Assembly (NCBI GenBank): GCA_021399435.1
Contig: JAJTUP010000026.1
Location: 682,001-746,000 of the forward strand
Reading direction: 5' to 3'
Source of the DNA: Diaporthe sp. PMI_573
Lineage: Eukaryota; Ascomycota; Sordariomycetes; Diaporthales; Diaporthaceae
DNA: 64,000 nucleotides
The notes under the pieces: generated by a model
Database searches by the model: none
Told to the model about the DNA's origin: nothing
Seen by the model: only the letters and a program-made list of their open reading frames with translations
Shown: one piece after another, positions 50,795 to 63,758 of the stretch
Layout: each line of letters starts with the position of its first letter
How positions within the stretch are numbered: position 1 is the stretch's first letter
Made by a program: the position numbers and the translations under genes

Positions 50795-53700
50795 GTCGAT
50801 CTCTGGGGCTCCGAGGAGCTGGTAGGGGAGAAGGTGTTGTCGAAGCCTGGTAGGCAGGAAGTGAGAGACGGCCGAGTCCCTCTGCAACAGAGCACGGAAT
50901 GTGGCCAGGTTGAGGATGTGACAGGCAGAAGGCGACTGTGATATATATCACTGCAGTAGTACGACTGTTGCCGGGTAGGCGGACCCGCGCAGAGATGGGT
51001 TTCCGCGGAGGTAGGGCCGCAGAGAAGGAGGAAGATCACCGTGGGTGGCTTGTGGCTTGAAATATCGCACCCGGTTGACAGACAGCGCAGCCTTCTATAG
51101 GCTACAGAAACAATAAGCTGTCGAAACCTGGCCGTATAAGCCCACGAGCCGCCGCGGATGGATGGTCCTCCAGTCGCGCGTTGGTCTTTTCAAACCCACA
51201 CGCTCGGGGCCAGGATTGCTGGGAGACGGTAGAGCTGAGAGCGAGGTGAGATAGATCGTGGATCGGTGCCTCAAATGGGAATGCAGGCCGGCGTGTGACA
51301 CAGGCTGATTGGGCACGAGGCGTGTGCTAAGTGATATCCCGCACGAGGGCTGGAGATGGCCTCGAGATGGCGAGTGTTGCTGGTGTATGTCGCAATTCGT
51401 CCGAGTAACACCAGAGCCCGATTCGACCTGGTCCGACTCCTTCCAAGGCCAGGGGACAACAGCGCCGGTAAAAGCCCCGAACTTCAATGGCGTCGCCGGT
51501 ATGAAAAGTGCGTCTTGGACCGCTGATCCGAGGGAGACTGGGTAGGGTCTCGTCAGGATGGGAGCGGTATGCCACGCGGGTATCCTGGGCGTGGCTCAGG
51601 GTGACGGTGACTGTGACGGGGCAAGGCGAGGGAGGGAGGGATGGTGGAAGCTTAGAGTGATGGAGGTGGGATCTGTGAGAGAAGCCTCTTAAGCTGGAGC
51701 ATTGTGACATTATGAAATATGGAATATCAAAAGGAGGAGCGGCCGTGATGGGATACCCCGGGGGGTGGCTGACAGGATCTGAATTGCGTGATCGAGGAAC
51801 CTTGCCAGTCCAAGACTAGCAGCTGCAGCGCCTGTGCTAAACCGACAGCGAGAGAAGGTGGCAAGGCACTGAGGGTGGACAGGGGCGGGCAGCAGGGGAG
51901 CCGGGCTGGCTGGATATCTTGGTAATAACTCAGAGGCACCACCAGATGGACCAGCACGTTGGACCGTACGTCGACCCGACTCACAACCGGTACAGATCTC
52001 TGAGGCTGTGGAGCGGGTGGGTATCAAGCTCAGGGTCCGCAATCTGGGATCAAGGCACAGAAAAAGAGAGGCCGAGAAGAGGAACGAAAAACAAGGCGTG
52101 GCTAACCTCCTCCCCCCCCCCCCAAATAGACGGGCGTAAACCTCAACAGATCCCATTCCAGGGCGGCACGGACATGACTAGCAGCAGCCCATGTGCTCTA
52201 TGTTCTAGGCCTTGTCCAGATAGCATCGTCGACCCTGCTTTCGGCTGGCTTGTCAGCTGGATAGGCAAATCACACGAGATCCCTCATGAAGAGACAATGG
52301 AAACCTCGGGCGGACGTCCAGCAGTCCGGAACACCGGACACGGGCACATGGACAGGCTGGGCGGTACCAACGTGTCCCATAGGAGCTGGGCACACTCGTC
52401 AAGAAAGTTTTACGAAACTGGCAAGTGTGGACGACAAGGTGAAATCTTAAACCCCCACCCGTCTGAGATCTGAGGTTGCTGGTGGCGCGGTGGTGTGCGC
52501 CTAGCGACACGACAAGCGACCCAGGCGCAATGGTCAGGATTTGGGAGGACGGAGGTACACTAGATTGACGACGTGCGGCTGACAGGCAGATGAGATGAAT
52601 GAGAGTGAAGCGACTGGACCGACTGAGTACTGTTGCGGCTGCAAGCGATGGGTAGCGAACGTGTGAGGTTGATAGCATGCCAAGCTGAGTCCCGATAGTG
52701 TGGGGATGTGCTCCATGGATGGGTGCAGAGGGGCCAATCACATGCCGGGCAACGACTATTGCACCATTCTTAGTGCCCTGATGCCATTGTCCTCCTGCGC
52801 GAATTGGTCACGGAGAACGGAGGCGAGTCGACGACGCATCACTTGCGCACTCGGGACGGCCATTTGGAGGTTGGCGCGGCTCAGGGTTGTCGGTCTCAGA
52901 CCAGGACCAAGACCCAAGACCCAAGACAAGCCGCTGAAGCTTTCCTTGGAGTCTTGGGCCCGCGAGGGCTTCAGCAGACGGGCCAGCGGCCAAGGACCTA
53001 GCTGAAGGTCCGCGCCGCCCCTCCAAAGGCTTGAACGGACGTCAAGTCTCGGGCTGCCTGGCTGACGGCACGACAGCGGGCGGTGCTGCGAGAGACTGCG
53101 GGTGCGGGTGTCTGTCTGACAAGCCTCCCGGCGCGGAGCTGGCCTTGCTTGCCCTGACGCACAGAAATGGACATCAGAAAAGGGGCGAGGGGAGTTGATA
53201 AGGGTGCAATGTACTGTAGTGTTAGTCCGTAGTCCTGCCTCCGTATTGGATAAGGATAGGCCGAGGGGCCATTGGCTCCCCTGACCCTGTCATAATCCTG
53301 TCCCTGATGCTGATCTGCAGGTCACCACAGAAAGGAAACGTACGTCATGAACGCGTCGTCGGCCCTTACGACGCACGCCTGGCCGTACGACGGGGTGAGC
53401 ACGACGACGGCCGGGGGCACTGGAGAATTGACTGGAGTTGAGGCTCGGGGCCCGGAAATGGAATTGGGCGCGAGTGGGTTCTGGGTGGGCAGAGATGAGG
53501 TAAACGGCGGGGCGCTGAGGGGGGGGGAGCACGGAGGACAGATACACCGCACAGCACCAGACAGCCCAAAAGCCAGGCCACCACGGGCGCAGTACACAGT
53601 AGTGTGGCCATTGCCGGCACGTACCGTCTGTCAACGTGAGGCCGCTGAGGGTGAGGGTGAGGGTGAGGTCGGGGCGACTGCACAAGGGCGGGACCCGCCT

Positions 53701-54080
53701 GGCTGGGTCGAGGCCAGTCAGGGTATAGCGTCCGAACGAGGCGGGTTGTCGGCAAGGAGCTTGCTGGCGGCTCAGAACCGACAGGGCAGGACGTCGAGGC
53801 GGAAGCCGAAGTGGAAGTCGACAATGTTGGACGCCTGGGTCAAGGGTTAGGGTCTGGACGTCGCCCTGGACCAGATGCTGGCAGCGTCGCGAGAATGACG
53901 CGGGACACCGAGCACACCCCCAAACTCCCCCGCCTCCATCGATCCAGAACAAACCCGAACCCCCAACACCCAGCCCCCAGCCCCCCCCCAGCGCCCCGGC
54001 TGCCATACACGGGACCCTCAAGTCGCGATCCAGAGGCACATTATGGTGGAGCACTACACTCTGGCCACGATACTGTCAAC
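50795..54080. other. long intergenic region, divergent promoters
   Basis: 3.3 kb between the sulfate permease (minus) and the Bub2-like gene (plus). I find no convincing gene; the open frames overlap on opposite strands and have no motifs. There is a short (GAGGGT)4 run at 53646-53668. An open frame extends upstream of the Bub2 start to about 53811, with an in-frame ATG at 53895. Confidence 0.4.
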
Positions 54081-55754
54081 ATGCCCAGCCCGACTAATCA
54101 GGATCAATCAACCTCACTCCCGCCTCCGACACTCCCACCCGCCGCCTCCCAGCTGGGATCCACACACTCCACCTCGGGGCCCAGCAGCCATCTTCACCCG
54201 CCACCGCCACCGCCATCCTCGCCCGGACCTGCCACTCAACGATCACTGAGGAAGCTGGCCTCTGCTCACAGCCTCGCAGCCCACCCGGCTCCATTCTCCG
54301 GCCCTACAAACCTCAGGGCCTCCATGACGGCCGCGAACCCTCCCTCCCTCATCGCCCAGCAACGCCTGGCCGTACGGCAACAAGACCAACAACAACACCG
54401 CGGCCTCCCTTCCGCGAGGAGACATGCCAGCACCACCATCAACACTTCTCCCTCGCGCGCCAGAGCCAACAGCGACGCTCCAGTTGCCCTTCAATTGAAC
54501 GCTGCCGCCGCAGCAATGTCCTCCCACGCCCTGCGCAACAGCGGAGCTTTGGCCGGCCGCACCCTGGCCCACGACGCCCTGTCGCTCGAGAGGCTCATCC
54601 GGGATGGCCCGCCCGACGGCGATTTCGAGAGCGCCCTGGAGTCGGCCAGGATCAAGGTCTTGAAGCAGGAACTCAAAAGCGACAGTGATGGCATGGTGAG
54701 CTGCCCAGCAATTGCCCCCGCGCCTTGCGCCGCTGACTGACCTCCGCCGGCTCCCGTTGCAGTCCAAGTTACGCATATACGTCTGGCTCATCATGCTCGA
54801 CGCCCCCGTCCTCAGCACCGACGACTATCTCAGCTTCGTACATCGCGGCGCGTCGCCAGCATACTCCAAGATCCGCAACGACACCTTCCGCACCCTGACC
54901 ACTGATCCTTTGTTCCGCCGCCGCGTGAGCGAGGCCAGCCTCATCCGCCTCCTCAACGCCATCGCCTGGAAACTCCACGACGCCAGGCCGCAGAACCCCC
55001 TCGCGGCCACCCGGCAGTCTCTGCCTGCTTCCCACGAGACACCCTCCCAGGCCGCACACGGCGGCCACACCTCCCACAGCTCCAGCCCCGCCGCCAAGAA
55101 CCGCGCCCGCGCCCTGACGCTCACCACCGAGGGGTCCGAGAGCAGCGTGGCACCCGAGGCGGGGACTTATGTCCAGGGCATGAACGTCCTGGCCGCGCCT
55201 TTCCTGTACGCCGCCCGCAGCGAGGCCGAGGCCTTCGTGGCCTTTCACCAGCTGCTCACCAGGGAGTGCCCCGGCTACATCCGCGGCGCCATGGACGGGG
55301 TCCACCGGGGCCTGAAGCTGGTCGACAAGGTGCTCGGGATAGTCGACGCCAAGCTGAGCATGTTCCTGACGTCCAAGGGCATGCAGGCCGAGCTCTACGC
55401 GTTCCCGAGCGTGATGACGCTGTGCGCCTGCACGCCGCCGCTGCCAGAGGTGTTGAGGCTGTGGGACTTTCTGTTTGCATACGGGCCGCACCTGAACATC
55501 GTTTGTATTGCCGCCCAGCTGGTCATCCACCGCGACGAGCTGATGGCCTCGCCCAAGTGAGTTGCAACTGAGAGTCATCGCGGAGACAGACATCTTGGGT
55601 TCAGCGACTAACGTACATGTCCAATTCTAGCCCTAGTCACTTCCTGCGGACATTCCCAGCCTTGAATGCGGAGAAGGTTCAGGCTATGACCCTGGCCCTT
55701 TTGGCGAAGCTACCGGACGATGTGTACGCTGAGATTATATCGCACGCCATGTGA
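54081..55754 (+). CDS. BUB2: TBC-domain GAP, Bub2/Cdc16-like mitotic checkpoint protein
   Basis: Three exons, join(54081..54695,54763..55556,55631..55754), 510 residues. Bub2 with Bfa1 is the GTPase-activating complex for Tem1/Spg1 at spindle pole bodies and holds back mitotic exit or septation. The TBC domain starts after the first splice (SDGM-SKLRIYVWLIMLDAP). It shows GASPAYSKIRNDTFRTL, a TYVQGMNVLAAPFLYA block, ELYAFPSVMTLCACTPPLPE and LRLWDFLFAYGPHLNI. The last exon encodes NPSHFLRTFPAL and the C-terminus. There is a fungal insertion of about 50 Ser/His-rich residues inside the domain. The N-terminal 150 residues are disordered and longer than in yeast. An in-frame ATG at 53895 would add 62 residues, and a later start at 54516 is also possible. 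Confidence 0.9.
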
Positions 55755-58134
55755 TGTGCACAGCGACATGCAGGGTCAGACGGGGGACGACAGTTTTCCC
55801 CCTTGCGACCGAGCGTGTAGAGCAACGGGGTTGTACTTTACAGATCGAGCGCCTGGACAGAGAGCTCGACCAACGCGACGGCAGTACACAGTATGCGTCG
55901 GCCCCATCGGCGAGAAAGCCAAGCCTCGAAGAGTGCACATGAGACCTGCGGTAAATTCCCTGAGGCCGTGTCGGCTCGGCAACAAGAGCGCAGGGTTGAG
56001 CAGCTGCACGGTGAAACGAATTTAAAAAGAAGAAGGGAAAAGGACGGGAAAAAACGCTGTACGATAACGATGCGACGAGTAATGAACGAATCACGAACGA
56101 TCTCGCTGGGGGAACACAGCCAGCATGAAGGACTTGGAAAGCCTAGCCAGGTGCCAGCCAGAGTGCTCATTCAAGGTGTGTATGTATTATGAGGGCATTC
56201 GGAATGATTCGGTAAGGCGGCGGAGAGGCACACCTCGTGGATGGCTGTGTCAATGTACGAATAGATGGTCTAAACACGTGTTGTGTAAGTGAGACAGGCC
56301 ACGCTATCAATGAAGAAAAGGGAGGCGCCCCCCACAGAGGGCGGCCATTGGCATAATTTCTTATGGGCGGTGTTCACCCTGCTCATGCATCATACAATTT
56401 ACCATCCGACATAACGGTCGCATGAAGCGGCCTGGAGACGCGATCCTGTGCTGCCCGCTGGCGACCCTCATCGTCCCAATTATGCTGGACAAGAAATGTC
56501 GAGGTGCAGCCGCCTTGGCTTTTCCCAGCACCAGCCTGCCTCGGGGTCGAAAAGTCAGTGACACTTTCGCCGCTGGGGATCAGACGAAACATGTCCCGAA
56601 TCACCCACAATCCTGGAACGACAGCCGCAGGTGTGCAGTGTGTGCTGATCTGCGTGTGCATGCAGCAGCGCGTCAAACCCGCCCAAGCCCCCCCCCCTCC
56701 CCCAGCATGTGGCACCCAGGTCTGTCTGCAATCGCACGCGCATGCTGTGCGACAGGTTTGTCCAACGGCGCAGCACAAATCATGGTTGATCCTGCTTCCA
56801 CATGTGCTGGATCTTGGACGGCCAAGATCATCGAGGGGTGGCCGGACCCGCGGCGGCCATCGGTTGGAGCCACCAGCTAGCAGCCCCAGGATCATGTCCT
56901 GCGACGGGTAAAACACCCCCCGCAAATCAGCCAGGCACTCTGGCTGTCTGGGTGTCAGCAGCAGCATCCCATGTGCTGTTTCTTGAACGGGGGAATGAAG
57001 GAAAGTGGGAGTTTTTGCCGGGCGAGTCGGACAAGGTTCGGCAGCTTCCTGGGCACGCATTGAGGTGGTGTTTCGTCCGAGCCACAGCGCAAGAGGCTGG
57101 TGACGTAGGAGCCCTCTCGGGAAGGCAGGGCCCCTGGTGACTTTTGGCGCTCCGAAGCTGATGCTCGGATGGCGCAGTTTGTGAGGACAAGTGCCAAATA
57201 TACACACAGCAAAGCAAGCGAGTAACACTTGCGGCCCTGGCCCTGGCCGCTCGTTCGACGCCGCCGCCGCCTGCTGCGGCCCCTTGCAGTTGCGACCGTT
57301 GGGGCGTGGCTGGCCCGAGCATGAATTTCCTGCGACCCTGTTTTTACCTCCAGTGTTTGTGCTGCCTTGGACAGGACGGACGTGGATGTGGGCGAGTGTG
57401 GGAGGAGGAAAGAGCGAGCGTTGGGTGCGACGTCGTAACGTCTTAGGTCCGGCAGGATCCACCCATCTGGGACTTGGTCCGGCCGATAGATTGCACCGTT
57501 GACGTCGTGCCCTTTTTCTCTTGTGATTTTTTATCGCTCGGCCTTGTCCGTCGGCCTGCCTCACCTTTGGTTTTCCCTCTGCTTATCTTGTATCATCATC
57601 TCTCCCACGGCTCGCTGCTCCCAGCATCTGTCCGTTCGTCCATCTCATCCGACTTTTCCCATTCCTCTTGGCTTTCAGCGTGTCTGTCAGCCAGCCCATC
57701 TGCCTGTCTATCAGGCAGCGAGGTACGGTCCGCGGTCCACGGTCGCAGAACGAGGCAACCTTGCTCGATCCCCGTCGCTGTCCTCAGCAGAGGTCGCTCG
57801 TTTCACCCTTCAGACATTGGATAAACCGTCACGGTGGGCCGAGCCGCTGGAGCTCGTCAGACGCGAGCTATCAGCCCTGCCTGTTCTAGTCGCCCTTCTC
57901 CTCAATCGAGTTGGATCAGAAGAGCAACGTCTTCTCTAGCTTTTATCTCTATCTTCTATCTTTTGGCGAGCTGTCTACTGTCGCGCACCAATGCATCCGC
58001 TTCTGAGACTCCGCCTACAACAATAAACTTTGAGGTTGGGTCTTTGTCTTGGACCTCTTCGTCCGTCGTCTTCCAACCCCTCCCGGGCATCGACCGCCGC
58101 GTCCGCCTCGCTTCTGGGCTCACCCAGCTGCATC
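55755..58134. other. long intergenic region
   Basis: 2.4 kb with no supportable gene. The minus strand has a 393-codon open frame (56383-57564), but its composition is Cys/Arg/Pro-rich without motifs and it starts without ATG. The last 600 bases are CT-rich, fitting the promoter and leader of the next plus-strand gene. Confidence 0.4.
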
Positions 58135-58742
58135 ATGGTCCCAATATCGGCCATTCGAGAAACCATTGTCCTCGTCATATTCGGCATCGTCCTTGTACCA
58201 ATAGCTGCAAAGCGTGCGCAGGATGCACCTGGCTACTGGAGGGCTTTCGCCGCCAACGCACAGCAGTCTCTGGTTTACCATGACCCGCAACCGCCGACCC
58301 CAGCCTTCATGCTGACGACAAAATGCAACGATTCCGTATCCTCCAGTCTTGCTGTACATCCATATACAGTGGTAGGCCTATCAAAAAAGCCCCAGGATGC
58401 AATTCTCATTCGCTGACACGGGCGCAGCGAAACGGCAACGCCTCGGTGGGTTCGATGGGTTCGGTGGGCTCGGTGACCACAGAGTCTCGCCCGGGATCCA
58501 AAGAGCAGTTGACGCTTCGATTCCGAACGTCCAAGTCTGAAGCCGCAACCCTTGCTACCATGACGGAGGTCGGTCCACCCGCAGGGGCCGCGAAGGTATC
58601 GACGAGGGCAGTGCCTACTGCGGTGGACGGAGATGTTTCACCTACCGCCACCACGACCTCCGCCGCCAACAGAGAGCGCTGGACGCTAATCTGGACGGGC
58701 ACTGCAATTACGGCAGTCGCGGTCTTCATGTTCTTTTGCTGA
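58135..58742 (+). CDS. small hypothetical protein with two membrane segments
   Basis: Two exons, join(58135..58371,58428..58742), 183 residues, with a GTAGGC donor, a GCGCAG acceptor and phase 0. I do not recognise the family. The protein has a hydrophobic segment near the N-terminus (about 10-24, IVLVIFGIVLVPIA) and another at the extreme C-terminus (LIWTGTAITAVAVFMFFC). Between them lies a Ser/Thr/Ala-rich, probably disordered stretch with a GSMGSVGSV repeat. The layout suggests a membrane protein with both ends inserted, or a tail-anchored protein with a signal anchor. It converges on the PAQR gene 194 bases away, whose product is also membrane-embedded; a link is speculative. Confidence 0.6.
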
Positions 58743-58936
58743 GGTTGTGGCATCGAGAGGAGTCGGTACCGGGACTTGTGGCGTTTGTGCTTTCCCACGA
58801 GGCGTCGAAGGGAGGCATCTCGGCGTTCGGACGTTTGCTTGACGGTATACCCTCTGCGGTTTTAATTTTGAGATACCCCAGACCTTGGCCATGCCCAAGA
58901 TCATGCGATAATTCAGACCATCGTTATCAATCGTTA

Positions 58937-60654
58937 TCAGTATGCGGGGCAGCCGCCCTCTGCACGCCTGAAGGCCTGTGCAAAGAACTCTTGCATGGCA
59001 GTGTAATGGAACAGGATCCCACCCAGGACCGCGCAGTGCCACAGGTTGTGGGATCCGCCAAAGTAATCAAACATGCCCGGGCACCACCTTTCGGGCACCT
59101 TGCTCGCGTACACGAAGGCACCCGAGACATACACCAGAAGACTCTTGCCGATAGGTGAGTAAAATTCCCAGACAAAGTCGGTACCGCGCGACATGGATAG
59201 TTGCATGATCGGCTGAGGGCATTGTTAGCAATCTGTTTCCATCAAGACGTCGGGCTCGAGGAAGGGGAGTCATGATCGGTTGAGGACTCAGAAAACCCAG
59301 CTTGAGGTCACTTGGGGATGTAAGACCACTTACCAGAAAACCTGTGGCACCAAGAAAGACGAAGAATGCCACTCGAGCCCACGCCATGTCTGCCCCATTA
59401 AAGGTCGGGCTCCAGGGGAGTAGGACGCCCCCGATCCCCAGGAGCCCTGTTACGACCATGTACACCCACCGGCTGACAGGCTCACAGTAGAAGGCTGTGT
59501 ATTCGGTGGTCATGATGCTCGCAGCGATCAGGAGGGAGATGCCGGTGTAGTCGACGCACGCAAACGTCGAGATTAGGTTGACGTCAGTAATCGCGTTCAT
59601 GGTGTGCCAAATCGTACTGCAGACGAGACACTGGCATGCCGCGAAGAAGAAGATGGCAGCGATCAAGACGTCTGCGTTGGTGCTGAGGTGGAAGTTGATG
59701 CTCGTCGGGTAGAAGTAGAATGCCAGGGCGAGGACGAGGACGAGGCCGATGGCGTGGGACCATATGTTGACGAGCTCGTTGGAGATGCCGAATGCCGAGC
59801 GGATGCAGCCAGAGTAGGTTTCCGTAAACCGGTAACCCCGGACGATGTGGGGGTTGACTCTCCACGGCACGGGGAGGTCTTCGTAGCTGATCAGGCCGTG
59901 CTCCTTGGCGCGCAGCATCGCCTGCTGGATCTTTTCCTCGAGGCTCTCGGCGGCATGCTTTGCGCCACGGAGACCCTCCTCGACCACGCCGCGGGCCTTG
60001 TCCAGACCCTTGTCCAGGACGTGGCGGCCCTCGCCGATGACGATCTCTGCCGCGTCCGTCATGTTCTGCAGCCCGCGCTGGCGAAGCTTGTGGGCTCGCG
60101 CCTCGACGTCGGAGAGCATCGCGTCGAGCAGCTCGATGCTGACGCGCGCCTTGTCGCTCATCGAGTCGGCGGCCGCGAGTGCGTCATGGTATCTGTACTC
60201 CATAGTCTCCATCATGACGTGGAAGCGCCTCCGGCCTTCGCCGATAACCTCCTCGGAAACCTGGTTGCATCGTGACCGGACAGTCTGCAATGTGTTGTAG
60301 GCCCTCGACAGGGTCGAATCCACCGTGAGATCGGTATAGCTCTCCAGGAACTCCAGCCTGCGTTCTAGCTCGGAGAGGAACAGATCGACCTGTGGGGTTG
60401 GAGGGTCAGCAGGATGTTTTGCGGGGTGGGAGGGCGCAAAAGAGGCCACGGACCTTGAGGATGACGGCCTCTTCCCCCTCCATGATGGAAGAGACTATGG
60501 ATTTCCTCCGGCGCGGGATGAAGTGGCTGTGGCGTCTTCGGCGAATTTCCGGTCGGGTGTCGGCGCCGGTAGACTGGACAGTGTGTGGGCTGCTGTCGTT
60601 GGCCCCAGCAGCAAAAGGGGTGCAGGATGTCATGTTCAATGAGGGAGCGTTCAT
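58937..60654 (-). CDS. IZH3: PAQR/adiponectin-receptor-like membrane protein (IZH3-like)
   Basis: Three exons, complement(join(58937..59212,59334..60389,60454..60654)), 510 residues. The C-terminal half has seven spans with the zinc-hydrolase-like motifs of the PAQR family: SNELVNIWSHAIGLV, CSTIWHTM, CVDYTGISLL and the C-terminal HNLWHCAVLGG with HxxxH spacing. The third exon begins PIMQLSMSRG. The N-terminal 240 residues are hydrophilic and helical (EGRRRFHVMMETMEYRYHDA, GLDKARGVVEEGLRGAKHAA), like the long cytosolic extension of yeast Izh3. Izh proteins affect zinc and sterol homeostasis in yeast. The extension resembles an amphipathic, apolipoprotein-like or coiled-coil region. Confidence 0.92.
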
Positions 60655-62009
60655 GACGACTGCCGGGGTTCTAAGGGTCCAAGGGAGTCAGTGTCAGTTG
60701 GGTTGAGCAAGCTGGCAAGTAGACGAGGTCCGGAGAAAACAGGGCCAGGATGGCTTTCACATGTGTGATTGAGGCACGAGGCCGAGGAGATGGTATTTAT
60801 TGGCTGTTATGGCACCGGCCGACGAATCAAACGGGTGTCATGCACGGGGAGGTGGTGAGGTAGGAGGCGAGGCGGGAGCAAGAGGGAATGTAGTGTATGA
60901 GCGCACCCCTCGCGCTATGATTCTTGGGGCTGCAGTGCAGTGTGATTGAGGCCCGATTCGGCTGGGCTGGGCCGGGCTGGTGCGGCGGACGATGGGAAGG
61001 GATCGGCCCTGAATTCTCGACAGGACGCAGATCTCGGCGAGGGGCTCTCGTCGTGATTGGCCAATGTGAGGGCGAGAGGATTCCGTGTGTGTGTGTGCGT
61101 GCGTCGCCTGTGCAACACACGGGTACCGAGGGGGCGGGACAAAGGCTGAAAGGGTCTGGTCGTGTTGGGGGCAGAAGAGCTTGGAGAACTTGTGAGGGAG
61201 GGGGGGAGCTGGCGGCACGCAGGAGGATAGCAATAACTAATATAGACGGCCAAAATCTCTGATGGGCACTGCAGAGCTGAGACAATGCGTTCAAAGCTGC
61301 AAAAGCGCGAGGCGAGGTGCGGGAATCAACGGCTTGCGAAACAAGGTGAATCTCGGCGTTTTTGATTCGAGGTGGAGCAGTGCAGCAGGCCTAGACTGCA
61401 CAGCAAAGAAGGACCACCTCGGGGGTTCGGGCCTGATGATGCTTTGCACAGTTGGAACTGCTGTCATTGCCTTGGTGCTGCAAGCATACACAGGACTGGG
61501 AAGCTGCCTGGTTGCCTGGATGCTCGCTTGGCCGATGACAAGTATTGGCATTGGCATTGACGACGTTGGTCTCCGAAGCTGGGCAACTGGGCTGGCACCG
61601 CCAACATCGGCTTGGGTGAAGCATCAACTCCAGCCTGCTGCCGGCCGAGTTAAACCACACCAAGACTGTTTGTTACGTTGGACGTAGTGTACTCGCACGC
61701 CAAACAGCAGGTGGGCACCACCACCTCTGGGGACAAGCTCGGCGCATTCCTCGGCTCTAACACCGCCCGCCCATCCTACCCGCCCAAGCTGTTAGGGAGC
61801 TATCCCACCAGCCATCGGACATGGGCCACCAACGTCAAGCCCTTGCAGGCGGGTCAGGGAGGGCTTTGGCTCTCCAGGCCTCTCAAGCTTCAGCCTCGCC
61901 TGTTGACGACCCGCCGTGCCCTCGCTCTCGACCCCGACCCCGTCCCCGTCCCCGTCCGCCTGCTCGCAGTTTCTCATCCCTCTCGACCCTTCCGATCCCC
62001 CACGTCACC
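60655..62009. other. intergenic, divergent promoters
   Basis: 1.35 kb between the PAQR gene (minus) and THOC5 (plus). It has a short GT run near 61085-61105 and CCCCGT/CCCCGA repeats just before the THOC5 start (61931-61956). No gene is seen. Confidence 0.4.
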
Positions 62010-62734
62010 ATGACCATCGACTCCATTGTCACCGACCCGGCCCTCCGCTCCTTCCTCCAGACCTCGCAGCATGCCCGCGAGCAGGCCCTCGGCTTGGCCG
62101 ATCGCCTGGCTGCCATCTTCGCTGTGAACCCAAACGCAAACGCAAACGCGCCCCTGACCACCGACGAGCAGGTCACCCTCTCCAAGGAGCAGAAGCTGCT
62201 CAACACAAACCTGTCGCATCTCCGTGGCCTGCACCGTGCCGCCTACCTCGCCGCCCGCGACACCAAATCACAGACCGCCGACGCCCGCCACGAGGTCGAT
62301 GTCCTACACCTGCAGCTTCAGAACCTGGATTACGAGCAGCGCCACTTGCAAGGCGAGATCGCCGCCTGCGAAACCCACGAGTAAGCCATCTCTACCTCCC
62401 TCCGTGCAGGGACTGCCTCGGCACATGCTGACTTCGCTTCCCCATCAGTCACGAGTATCAGAAGCTCCCACTGGCCCCTGTTGAGGACTTCCTCGCAAAG
62501 CACCCTGACCACGCAGATTCCGACGAGAATGCGCTCATGATCGCCCGGATAGAGGACGAGCGCGCCGAACGGGAGGCTCTCGAGCAGCAGCGCCAGGAAC
62601 TTCTCAAGAGGAAGCAGAAGCTCATCGCTGAGAACAAGAAGCGCAGGGAGGACCTGGCCAATCTGGATAACGACTTGGAGAAGTTCATCGATGCCGCCAA
62701 GCCCATCCAGAAGACTTTTGAGAAGGTGGTCTGA
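62010..62734 (+). CDS. THOC5: THO complex subunit 5-like protein
   Basis: Two exons, join(62010..62380,62449..62734), 218 residues. THOC5 is part of the THO/TREX complex that couples transcription to mRNA export in the nucleus. The diagnostic block is HLQLQNLDYEQRHLQGEIAA, followed across the splice by DHEYQKLPLAPVEDFLAKHP and then by MIARIEDERAEREALEQQ. The rest is a long coiled coil (LLKRKQKLIAENKKRREDL) ending KFIDAAKPIQKTFEK. Fungal members are much shorter than animal THOC5 and correspond to its N-terminal coiled-coil part. The splice GTAAGC to CATCAG (68 bases) keeps phase. Confidence 0.92.
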
Positions 62735-63758
62735 GCGCCACGCCGATACAGATGCGATACGTACAGCCAGGAACAAGTCTAGTTGGTGCTGGCCTGCCGT
62801 CCACCCGAGGGTGATGGTTTCCACATGGCCTGTTATCAACTTTAGACAACACCCCTTCAGGTTGGCAGGACAAGAAACCCACGATGGCGACATATGGTCG
62901 CCCAGCTGGAGCTGTGGCCTGAATGCCTCGAGACTGCTATGCGTGGCTGGCAGTTGGTCTTGCTACTCGAGTGTACGTGCTAAGCAGTCAACCAAGGGAA
63001 CGACAGCACAGCGGCCTTCAGCAGCTCATATGTGGTGCGGGTCAGTTTTCAGTCGAAGAATGGGGCTCAGAGCCGAACTAGCCTCCTGCATTTTGCCTGT
63101 AGAAAAGCAGTGGTCCGGTTGGAGGTAGGACACCCAAGTGGCACAGGATAACTCTCTCCAATGGTCCCCAGTGGGCTTCACTCTAGAGTGAGAATGCCGT
63201 GTCGTGGGTGGCCTCCAAATGACTAATTGACAGGGAATAAGGTGCCTCACCTTATGGGCAGTCACTTAGTTGGCTGCCTGTGAGAACCTGCCTCGGGGTG
63301 AGAGATTGGGGTGGTCGGACTACTTCGATCAAACAGATTCCACTCGGGGCAGACATGAATTGCCCCTCGCAGCAACTGAATGGAACAATACTGTGCCAAA
63401 GCAGGAGAGTGACTTGAGCACCTCTTTTTCAAACAAAGCTCAGTGACATGGCACCTTGGTCTTTGGCTACGCTCTTAGTGCAGGCCAAGTGTGACAAGAT
63501 CCATATGATTGCTTCACTTGACCAGTGTTGATGGAGGCTGAATTGGTTGTCAGTGGCTTCTTTGGTGCCACTAGCATGCCGCCCCGCAGAATATTTCTTG
63601 TATAAATAAGTCCCCTTTCTTCCCAAACAGACCACCACTCTCTTCACCATCCAACATCCAAAGCTTTACCAGAAAACAAGATACAAACAACAACCATTAT
63701 CAACAATACTCTACGCAACACATCTTCAATCCCATCTCTCAAGGACACATTAGTCAAG
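62735..63758. other. intergenic, promoter of the small peptide gene
   Basis: 1 kb with no other gene visible. The last 160 bases have the look of a strong fungal promoter: TATA box at 63601-63608, then a CA/CT-rich and A-rich leader running to the ATG at 63759. Confidence 0.45.
63601..63608 (+). promoter_or_regulatory. TATA box
   Basis: TATAAATA, the clearest TATA box noticed in the window. It lies 158 bases upstream of the ATG at 63759, and a CT-rich transcription-start-like tract (ACCACCACTCTCTTCACC) lies 30 bases downstream. Confidence 0.7.

Noticed and set aside
53290..54054. 254-codon minus-strand open frame upstream of Bub2
   Set aside because: Low-complexity Pro/Ser/Arg translation of a GC-rich promoter region, with no family match.
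56383..57564. 393-codon open frame on the minus strand
   Set aside because: It has no ATG at its start, its residue use is Cys/Arg/Pro-rich and patternless, and overlapping frames on the other strand are equally open. A long chance frame is expected in GC-rich DNA.
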